Assembly (NCBI GenBank): GCA_022570975.1
Contig: JACZYS010000159.1
Span: 1 to 6,012 of the forward strand
Direction of reading: 5' to 3'
DNA from: Candidatus Zixiibacteriota bacterium
Lineage (GTDB): Bacteria; Zixibacteria; MSB-5A5; GN15; FEB-12
DNA length: 6,012 nt
The translations under genes were made by a program, and so were the position numbers. This document shows, piece by piece, positions 1 to 4,860 of the stretch (the first letter of the stretch is position 1; each line of letters begins with the position of its first letter). The notes below the pieces were generated by a model. That model was not told where the DNA came from. It was given only the letters and a program-made list of their open reading frames with translations, and searched no databases.

Positions 1-104
1 GCTCCGGCTTGAATGGGATCCAGCCAATTAACTATGGCCAACCAAATACCCCAGGATGATACTGTAGCTAGGCTAGAGCCAATAAGAAATGCCCGAACGG
101 TCAT
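1..104 (-). CDS. Partial N-terminus of a small membrane protein, runs off the left edge
   Basis: Reading the minus strand from an ATG at 104 gives 34 codons without a stop up to the window edge. The peptide starts MTVRAFLIG, continues as a hydrophobic Trp-containing helix (about residues 5-27), and ends with NWLDPIQAG. The start, the Trp-rich helix and the following Asp-Pro plus Ala-Gly resemble, from memory, the N-termini of small multi-helix membrane proteins common in Patescibacteria genomes. Its function is unknown there too. The frame stays open upstream of the ATG to about 195, so a longer start cannot be excluded, and no Shine-Dalgarno site precedes the ATG. The gene would be divergent from the DUF1028 gene. 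With only 34 residues visible, this could be a chance open frame. Confidence 0.38.
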   Translation of the reverse strand, partial: MTVRAFLIGSSLATVSSWGIWLAIVNWLDPIQAG

Positions 105-162
105 GGTAAAATAAAGTCGCCATTGTGTTGCGGCCAGGATATGAGCTGCAAAACAAACTAAT

Positions 163-172
163 TTTGGCCAAA
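163..172. repeat. 10-base perfect palindrome upstream of the DUF1028 gene
   Basis: TTTGGCCAAA is a perfect palindrome lying 23 bases before the ATG of the DUF1028 gene, between two possibly divergent genes. It could be an operator half or a chance occurrence; no second copy was seen nearby. No convincing -35/-10 pair was found in 105-195. Confidence 0.25.
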
Positions 173-183
173 TAGAATTTCTG

Positions 184-191
184 AAAGGAGG
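184..191 (+). promoter_or_regulatory. Shine-Dalgarno site for the DUF1028 gene
   Basis: AAAGGAGG lies four bases before the ATG at 196, with two further G bases extending the match. It fixes this ATG as the start, which also leaves a complete signal peptide at the N-terminus. Confidence 0.85.
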
Positions 192-195
192 GGTT

Positions 196-1173
196 ATGAA
201 ACATTCCCTGCTGCTTTTATTCAGCTTACTGTTAATTCCCGGACAATCAGCGAACACAAGTGATACAACCCAAACAATTGCCACTTTCTCAATAGCAGCT
301 TTTGACCCGGCCACTGGCGAGGTGGGTGTTGCTGTTGCTTCTCGTTTTTTTGCTGTTGGTGCCGTTGTTCCCTGGGCAAAGGCCGGAATTGGCGCAGTGG
401 CAACTCAGGCGTATGCCAATACAACATTTGGCTGGCGGGGGCTTGAGCTGATGGAAAAAGGTGCAACTCCCGATGAAGCAATGAAGATACTCATCCGTTC
501 CGATGACAAATCTGACCGGAGACAGGTGGGAATTGTCTCTGTTGATGGAAAGTCAGCCACTTTTACCGGCAAGGGGTGCTCTGACTGGGCCGGCGGCAGA
601 AACGGTGAGAATTATGCAATTCAGGGAAATATCTTGGCCGGTGAATCTGTTGTTGCAGCTATGGAAGATGCATTCTTGAATACTACCGGTTCTCTTGCCG
701 ATAAAATGTACGCCGCTTTATTGGCCGGTGAGAAAGAAGGCGGAGATTCACGGGGAAAACAGTCGGCGGCCATTTATATTGCCAAAGAGAAAGCCGGGTA
801 TGGCGGATACACCGACCAGGCAATTGATATCAGAGTGGATGACCACAAAGAGCCGTTTAAAGAACTGGGCCGACTGTTGAATATGGCCCAGATGAATTAT
901 TCATGGAATATTGCCTGGACTCTGTTTACTGAAAAAAAATATGCGGAATCTCTGCCGTACATGGAAAAAACGGCAAAGCTTGCACCGGAACATGGCGAAG
1001 TATTATATGATCTGGCCGTTATCAGACTGGCTGCAGGAAATAAAAAAACCGCACTGGAAGCTCTAAAGCTGGCAATAAAGTATAACCCAAAATTAAAAAC
1101 TCAGGCCTCGGTTGACAGCGACATGGATGTTTTGAGAGATAACAAAGAGTTTAAGAACTTGATTAGTGAATAG
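196..1173 (+). CDS. Secreted DUF1028 (Ntn-hydrolase-like) protein with C-terminal TPR repeats
   Basis: A 325-residue exported protein. Residues 1-19 form a signal peptide: a Lys-His start, a Leu-rich core and a likely cut after GQSA. Residues about 28-225 match the DUF1028 family: TFSIAAFD at 30-37, then TGEVGVAVASRFFAVGAVVPW, AGIGAVATQAYAN, and later a CSDWAGG...QGNIL block. DUF1028 proteins are placed, as I recall, in the Ntn-hydrolase superfamily, but no reaction is established. Residues about 236-300 form two TPR-like helical repeats (WTLFTEKKYAESLPYMEKTA and its successor), followed by a D-D-VLRDNKEFKNLI ending typical of TPR proteins, suggesting a binding role. Family membership is strong. 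The substrate is unknown, and the protein probably acts in the periplasm or outside the cell. It seems to be a single-gene unit: the next gene is 143 bases away with its own candidate promoter. Confidence 0.9.
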   Translation: MKHSLLLLFSLLLIPGQSANTSDTTQTIATFSIAAFDPATGEVGVAVASRFFAVGAVVPWAKAGIGAVATQAYANTTFGWRGLELMEKGATPDEAMKILIRSDDKSDRRQVGIVSVDGKSATFTGKGCSDWAGGRNGENYAIQGNILAGESVVAAMEDAFLNTTGSLADKMYAALLAGEKEGGDSRGKQSAAIYIAKEKAGYGGYTDQAIDIRVDDHKEPFKELGRLLNMAQMNYSWNIAWTLFTEKKYAESLPYMEKTAKLAPEHGEVLYDLAVIRLAAGNKKTALEALKLAIKYNPKLKTQASVDSDMDVLRDNKEFKNLISE

Positions 1174-1193
1174 AGTTTTACCAACTATTCTCG

Positions 1194-1224
1194 TTGACAG
1201 TTACTGACATTATTATTATATATT
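1194..1224 (+). promoter_or_regulatory. Candidate sigma-70-type promoter for the dockerin-protein gene
   Basis: A perfect TTGACA (-35) at 1194-1199 is followed by an AT-rich stretch. TATATT (5 of 6 matches to TATAAT) starts after a 19-base spacer, and TATATA (4 of 6) after a 17-base spacer. It lies about 95 bases upstream of the GTG start. The AT-richness of this gap makes chance -10 matches likely, so the perfect -35 is the main support. Confidence 0.45.
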
Positions 1225-1302
1225 AATATGTCCAATTTTAACCAAGAGTCTTGATAAGGTATAAAGTAAAAATTCTTTTCTTATCTAATTTAGGCTATGC
1301 CT

Positions 1303-1310
1303 GAAGGAGG
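1303..1310 (+). promoter_or_regulatory. Shine-Dalgarno site that sets a GTG start
   Basis: GAAGGAGG ends six bases before a GTG at 1317. This GTG opens directly onto a Lys-Thr-Leu-Leu signal peptide, so it is preferred over any internal ATG. Confidence 0.88.
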
Positions 1311-1316
1311 ATTAAG

Positions 1317-2414
1317 GTGAAAACTCTTCTAATCACGCTACTGTTTTTATTGTTCGTAATTCCCATTAACAGCAGTGCTCAATGCCCGTGTCCTTTTCCC
1401 GGAGATGTCGATAACACCGGAGACCTGAATATTGCAGATCTAACATTCATGGTGAAATATTTTTTCAAGGGCGGCTCAGACCCATACGCTGACGCAGACT
1501 GTCCATCTACAAATCGAGCTGACTTAAATTGTGATTCAGTTGTAAATATTAGCGACTTGACTTATTCCGTAAGTTATTACTTTAAAGGTGGTGCCCATCC
1601 CTGCAGTTTATGTGACCGGATTTTTCTGCCCGATGGTGACCCGGTTAGTCCTGATTATCTTACTGCCCTCGCCGAACAATTACAATTGGCCTATGATGAG
1701 CTTCCCTCTGCATTTATATATACTAATTCCGCAGGTCATACAACTTTGAAAGATTCAACTTATGTGCTGGGTGACAGTACGTTTTTCGACAGTTTGAAAA
1801 TTCATGAAAATGACTCTGCATTCATGTTTCAAATTTTGCCGCTTGCACCCGAGGGAGTTGATAAGAAGCAAAGTCTTACTTCTCGAACAGAAATCATTGA
1901 CGATCAGCTGCGTGGTCACGCAACAGCCACAATACCTGCTAATGCAGGTACCTGCAGGGAGAATGGCTCATCGGTCACTTGTTCGCCTGTAACTGTTGTG
2001 GGAAATAATGTTACCTTCAGGGGAAGAACGATTAATTTTGGAAGTACTTTTGGATATGGACCTCCGTCTATTGCACAAACGATTATCAATATGCTTAATA
2101 ACCATCCTCCCATGCTAACCAATGATCAGATTCTGGGCGCCTGTGCAGAGGGTGCATATAATGTAGCAAATTGCAGAATATTCAGCGTCCTAAAATCCAC
2201 TAATTATCATTACCAAACTACCTTGGGTGAATTAGTAGAAGTCCAATATATTTATAGATTCTCTTTTTCACTTTGTTGGATATATGACTGCCCCGATGGC
2301 CCCCAAAAGCTTAAAGAATTTTCAAATTTTACCTGCAGTTTCACCAGAACAGTGGATGGTGAAATTGAGGCTAGTTACTCAAGTGATATGTTTCATGCCT
2401 ATACCTTTCCATAA
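1317..2414 (+). CDS. Secreted protein with N-terminal dockerin type I repeats and an unassigned cysteine-containing domain
   Basis: A 365-residue protein starting at GTG. Residues 1-21 form a signal peptide, probably cut after NSSA. Two dockerin type I calcium-binding repeats follow. Repeat 1 has Asp30, Asp32, Thr34, Asp36 and Asp41 and ends FKGG at 50-53. Repeat 2 has Asp69, Asn71, Asp73 and Asp80 and ends FKGG at 89-92. Cys23, 25, 62, 72, 96 and 99 surround the repeats and could form disulfides. Residues about 100-365 match nothing I recognise. This part has seven more cysteines (213, 222, 276, 286, 320, 325, 340) and beta-rich stretches, so it looks like an oxidised extracellular domain. 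Dockerins bind cohesins in cellulosomes, but similar repeats occur in many surface proteins outside cellulosomes. No cohesin or glycoside hydrolase is visible here, so a cellulosomal role is not supported. The dockerin call is firm; the rest is unknown. Confidence 0.88.
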   Translation: MKTLLITLLFLLFVIPINSSAQCPCPFPGDVDNTGDLNIADLTFMVKYFFKGGSDPYADADCPSTNRADLNCDSVVNISDLTYSVSYYFKGGAHPCSLCDRIFLPDGDPVSPDYLTALAEQLQLAYDELPSAFIYTNSAGHTTLKDSTYVLGDSTFFDSLKIHENDSAFMFQILPLAPEGVDKKQSLTSRTEIIDDQLRGHATATIPANAGTCRENGSSVTCSPVTVVGNNVTFRGRTINFGSTFGYGPPSIAQTIINMLNNHPPMLTNDQILGACAEGAYNVANCRIFSVLKSTNYHYQTTLGELVEVQYIYRFSFSLCWIYDCPDGPQKLKEFSNFTCSFTRTVDGEIEASYSSDMFHAYTFP

Positions 2415-2514
2415 TCCTTAGGTATTATCAATTTGGTAAAACGTTTTGACCGGGGATGATTGGAAAGATATTAATGATCTTATTGAACTGTTTGATCAGC
2501 CAACTTAATTTTAG
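2415..2514. other. Convergent intergenic gap without a clear terminator
   Basis: The plus-strand dockerin gene and the minus-strand 2515-2931 gene converge here. Only weak five-base stems are present: AAGAT/ATCTT at 2465-2469/2477-2481, and CTTAA/TTAAG at 2504-2508/2515-2519 overlapping the minus-strand stop. Both are AT-rich, so neither is a convincing intrinsic terminator. A 22-codon open stretch (2440-2505) reading ...DDWKDINDLIELFDQPT then a stop lies here in the plus strand, without a usable start codon. Confidence 0.4.
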
Positions 2515-2931
2515 TTAAGAAACGAATTCAGGTTCAATTCTGGGTAGGGAGTTTAGGAATTTTATTGCTTCTTGCATACTATTAAAAAGGCTTGGGCTGC
2601 TTTCTGATTCGAGTGAAGCTCTTAGTACGGTCAAACGGGTAACTTCGAAACCATATCGGGCAACACCATTTTTGTACAAGTATTCTTGACAAAATTTTCT
2701 GGCAAGTTTACCATAGGTAGAAGAGATTTTCGGGTCGATGATAATTTTTTTCAGATTAATTAAAAGGAAGCATCTTTCCTTGCCTACCACTCGACTTATT
2801 TCAGCTGTCATGTGCTCCCAATAAGTGGTTAGATCCTCGTCATCAAGGAGGAAGATTTTCTCACTGGCAGAAATAGATACGATACGAGTATCAGCATCGA
2901 ATTCAATAGTCATATCATAGTTGTCAGTCAT
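2515..2931 (-). CDS. Small cytoplasmic protein, possible STAS/SpoIIAA-like fold, paralogue of the 3061-3474 product
   Basis: A 138-residue protein without signal peptide or membrane segment, so probably cytoplasmic. It aligns without gaps over 137 positions with the upstream neighbour, about 40% identical by eye. The strongest shared blocks are IEFD at 9-12, DPKI at 66-69, and 84-106, where YLY.NG.ARYGF..TRLT and an Ala-Ser pair are conserved. The implied order of elements is two strands, a helix (about 30-49), a strand (54-65), a helix (70-84), a strand (about 90-104) and a C-terminal helix (115-129) carrying an F...Q.A..FL.SL pattern. This order resembles STAS or SpoIIAA-like domains; that is an inference from pattern, not a recognised family match. 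The ATG is preceded by AGAGG four bases away. It is the last gene of a minus-strand run and lies 129 bases after its paralogue. Function unknown. Confidence 0.85.
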   Translation of the reverse strand: MTDNYDMTIEFDADTRIVSISASEKIFLLDDEDLTTYWEHMTAEISRVVGKERCFLLINLKKIIIDPKISSTYGKLARKFCQEYLYKNGVARYGFEVTRLTVLRASLESESSPSLFNSMQEAIKFLNSLPRIEPEFVS

Positions 2932-3034
2932 GAAACCTCTGTATCTTTACTAAATTGTAATTGGCCCTCCCCGTAAGTAAAAATATCGAACAAATGCTAT
3001 TAAACTTTAATTTTTGACAGGAGGCTTCGGATGG

Positions 3035-3066
3035 AAATAGCTAAGTCATTGAAAGACAAGCTATTT
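3035..3066. repeat. 8-base inverted repeat at the 3' end of the 3061-3474 gene
   Basis: AAATAGCT (3035-3042) and AGCTATTT (3059-3066) are perfect inverted copies separated by 16 bases. The minus-strand stop codon of the neighbouring gene lies within one arm. As minus-strand RNA it could form a hairpin, but no U-run follows, so it is not a standard intrinsic terminator. It might stabilise or delimit the transcript end between the two paralogues. Confidence 0.35.
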
Positions 3067-3474
3067 AGCCAGTAGAGTGTCTCTTGACAACGATTTGAGA
3101 TAAGTAAGGGCGTCCTGTTTATGCCTGAAAAGGTTGGGGTTTTCATTCATCTCATGCGATGCTTTCATGGCCGTTAAGCGAGTGATCCCAAATCCATAAC
3201 GTGCAAGACCGTTTGGATACAAATATTTTTCAGACAGACTCTTAATCTGGTCGGCGTAAATTGAAGTTATTTTTGGGTCGACGACAATCTTTCCAAGATC
3301 AACCGCAAGATAGCATTTTTCTGGACTGGCATATTTTTCGATTATTGTTTTTACTTCATCACCAAAGCTACAAAGTTCTTTTTCGTCCAAAGAATATATT
3401 TTCTCAGTTGCGGATATTGTAAGAATTCTGTATTCTTTATCAAATTCGATAATCATTTGAGTATATTCAGCCAT
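3061..3474 (-). CDS. Small cytoplasmic protein, possible STAS/SpoIIAA-like fold, paralogue of the 2515-2931 product
   Basis: A 137-residue soluble protein, gap-free paralogue of the downstream gene product. Shared positions include IEFD (9-12), EKI (24-26), Cys54, Lys62-Ile63, DPKI (66-69), Tyr73, the YLY.NG.ARYGF block (84-95), TRLT (98-101) and Ala105-Ser106. The least conserved region is the helix at about 35-51, where partner specificity could differ. The strand/helix order suggests a STAS-like alpha/beta fold, with low certainty; no phosphorylatable serine can be assigned. The start is supported by GGGAGG four bases before the ATG. It lies 66 bases downstream of the membrane-protein gene on the same strand, so cotranscription is plausible. 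A tandem duplication followed by divergence explains the pair. Function unknown. Confidence 0.87.
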   Translation of the reverse strand: MAEYTQMIIEFDKEYRILTISATEKIYSLDEKELCSFGDEVKTIIEKYASPEKCYLAVDLGKIVVDPKITSIYADQIKSLSEKYLYPNGLARYGFGITRLTAMKASHEMNENPNLFRHKQDALTYLKSLSRDTLLAK

Positions 3475-3478
3475 TGAG

Positions 3479-3484
3479 CCTCCC
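3479..3484 (-). promoter_or_regulatory. Shine-Dalgarno site for the 3061-3474 gene
   Basis: Read on the minus strand this is GGGAGG, four bases before the ATG at 3474. It contrasts with the membrane-protein gene just upstream, which has no such site. Confidence 0.75.
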
Positions 3485-3540
3485 TTTTATTTCAACAGAC
3501 CAACCCCTCTATCTATATTATCGAAACTTTCCAAAAAAAA

Positions 3541-4740
3541 TTAACTTTTCACTTCTTTTTCTTGTGACACTCCATGACCTCTTACTAAGACAATTTTGGA
3601 CATTTTTCCTGAATCGTATTCCCCCATCAGGGTTTTAATGTCCTGACCATACTGGCTGGCCCTTCGGTAATTATCTATATTTTCAGCCAGAAACTTTGAT
3701 AGAGCTTCTGAGTCATCCAGCGAAATATCCTTCAATCGTCTGACAGAATCCTGTTTGATTCTTTCAAGAAGATAGTCTTCATCATTTATGATATAGCTGC
3801 CTGCAAAGGCAGTCAAAATAATCATAAAGTCGATTGCAAAAGCCAGAAAGAGGGAAAACAAAGCGAGCTTATCAAAGGCCAGCAAGTCATTTATGACCAT
3901 CAAGAAAGCCTGCTGTTTTGTCTCTGCTTTTTCAATATACGATGCCCGATAAGGCGGATTTTGAATCTCCACTTTTTCGGAAGTTAACAGGGCAATTTCG
4001 TTTATGGGAAAATCTACCCAGGCCTTATTTATAATCCAGTGCTGATCTTCAACTATCATTTCAGAGTTTATTTCTCTTGAAAGAGTTTCCATTTCAGTAA
4101 CGTATTTTGTAACTCTGGTCAGAATTTGTTCTGACTGTCTGATCCTGCTTTTGAGATAATTTACAATTATACCGCTTCCTTTACCCTGCTTGTAATCTCT
4201 GCCGAGTCTTGCTTTCCATGATTCAGTTGTTTTCCTGGCACCTTCAATTACAGATTGAATAAATTTATCTCCGCTGCCTTCGTCAATGTATGTTCCCCAG
4301 CCGTGCTTTTTTTCCATCTCCAATATGTCGTTTAATCTTTCTACCTGGTATCGTCCCTTCATGGCAGCTTGAGCTGCGTATTGGGAATATTCTTTCATCA
4401 TCGGTAAAGCGGAAATATAATATTCTTTTCTAACAGAGTTAATTCTGGTGCTCTCGTTTAACTTGTGGTCAAAATTTACATATGAGAAAAAAATTGAGAA
4501 GATTGAAGCCACACAAAAGAGACTGATGTATGCCTTTCTGTTTTCTTTCATGTGCATTAAGCTCCAGGCTACTCCAAGCATCGAAATCTGGAGCCCCAGC
4601 GAACCTACTATTGCCAGCGGAGTGTCAAGTATAATAGCCAGACCGTAGTAAGTGGTGAAATATGACAGAACGGAAAGTAGAAATGTCCCGCCATATACCA
4701 TCCACGAAGTAGCAGAGTTAATTTTTCTGGAAAAAGCCAT
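3541..4740 (-). CDS. Unassigned four-helix membrane protein with large extracytoplasmic helical domain
   Basis: A 399-residue inner-membrane protein that I do not recognise. Hydrophobic segments lie at about 14-38, 42-62, 71-90 and 292-317. The basic loop MKENRKA at 64-70 and the charged 81-residue tail place the N-terminus, that loop and the tail (319-399) in the cytoplasm, by the positive-inside rule. Residues about 91-290 would then be outside the membrane. This region is rich in charged, heptad-like helices (for example KSRIRQSEQILTRVTKYVTE) that may form coiled coils. The tail is also helical (NDEDYLLERIKQDSVRRLKD). The layout resembles sensors or membrane scaffolds, but no kinase, HAMP, GGDEF or methyl-accepting signature is visible. 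The gene lies between the dipeptidase and the two small paralogues on the same strand. The start lacks a Shine-Dalgarno site and follows an inverted repeat. The existence of the gene is firm; its role is unknown. Confidence 0.87.
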   Translation of the reverse strand: MAFSRKINSATSWMVYGGTFLLSVLSYFTTYYGLAIILDTPLAIVGSLGLQISMLGVAWSLMHMKENRKAYISLFCVASIFSIFFSYVNFDHKLNESTRINSVRKEYYISALPMMKEYSQYAAQAAMKGRYQVERLNDILEMEKKHGWGTYIDEGSGDKFIQSVIEGARKTTESWKARLGRDYKQGKGSGIIVNYLKSRIRQSEQILTRVTKYVTEMETLSREINSEMIVEDQHWIINKAWVDFPINEIALLTSEKVEIQNPPYRASYIEKAETKQQAFLMVINDLLAFDKLALFSLFLAFAIDFMIILTAFAGSYIINDEDYLLERIKQDSVRRLKDISLDDSEALSKFLAENIDNYRRASQYGQDIKTLMGEYDSGKMSKIVLVRGHGVSQEKEVKS

Positions 4741-4750
4741 ATTTTTTTAA

Positions 4751-4793
4751 ATAAAACCTAAAACTATCTGTTTAATTTTTATACAGGTTTTAT
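4751..4793 (-). promoter_or_regulatory. 9-base inverted repeat in the leader of the membrane-protein gene
   Basis: ATAAAACCT (4751-4759) and AGGTTTTAT (4785-4793) are perfect inverted copies 25 bases apart, ending only 10 bases before the ATG of the membrane protein. Inside the loop, CTGT/ACAG could add four more pairs after a bulge. The only purine-rich AGG near the start lies inside the 3' arm, so RNA folding would hide it. It could be a translational control hairpin, an attenuator or a protein-binding operator. AT-rich DNA makes chance repeats more likely. Confidence 0.4.
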
Positions 4794-4828
4794 CGGCTAT
4801 TTTCTGTCTTGGTTTACAAGGTTTGACT

Positions 4829-4838
4829 GATTATAATC
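4829..4838 (-). promoter_or_regulatory. GATTATAATC palindrome with a -10-like core
   Basis: This perfect 10-base palindrome contains TATAAT on both strands and lies 22 bases after the dipeptidase stop. On the minus strand it could be the -10 box for the membrane-protein gene, with a leader of roughly 85 bases that includes the inverted repeat at 4751-4793. No good -35 is present at the right distance, so the promoter reading is weak. Confidence 0.3.
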
Positions 4839-4860
4839 GGTTGAAGATTGAAATAAGGCT

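Noticed and set aside
221..481. Minus-strand open frame of 86 codons within the DUF1028 gene
   Set aside because: It is Gln/Pro-rich low-complexity translation lying wholly inside a well-supported gene, with no Shine-Dalgarno site.
1380..1393. Lipoprotein signal at Cys23 of the dockerin protein
   Set aside because: The residues before it (SAQC) do not fit a lipobox; a normal signal peptidase cut after NSSA fits better.
1317..1620. Cellulosome component based on dockerin repeats
   Set aside because: No cohesin, scaffoldin or carbohydrate-active domain is visible; dockerin-like repeats are widespread in other surface proteins.
1916..2122. Minus-strand open frame of 68 codons inside the dockerin gene
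   Set aside because: Antisense shadow of a strongly supported gene; the peptide shows no family features.
2465..2519. Short AT stems between the convergent genes, as a bidirectional terminator
   Set aside because: Stems are only five pairs, almost all A-T, and no clear U-run follows either.
3520..3545. T-run on the minus strand just after the membrane-protein stop, as an intrinsic terminator
   Set aside because: No GC-rich or stable stem precedes the run; only a three-base CAC/GTG pairing is possible.
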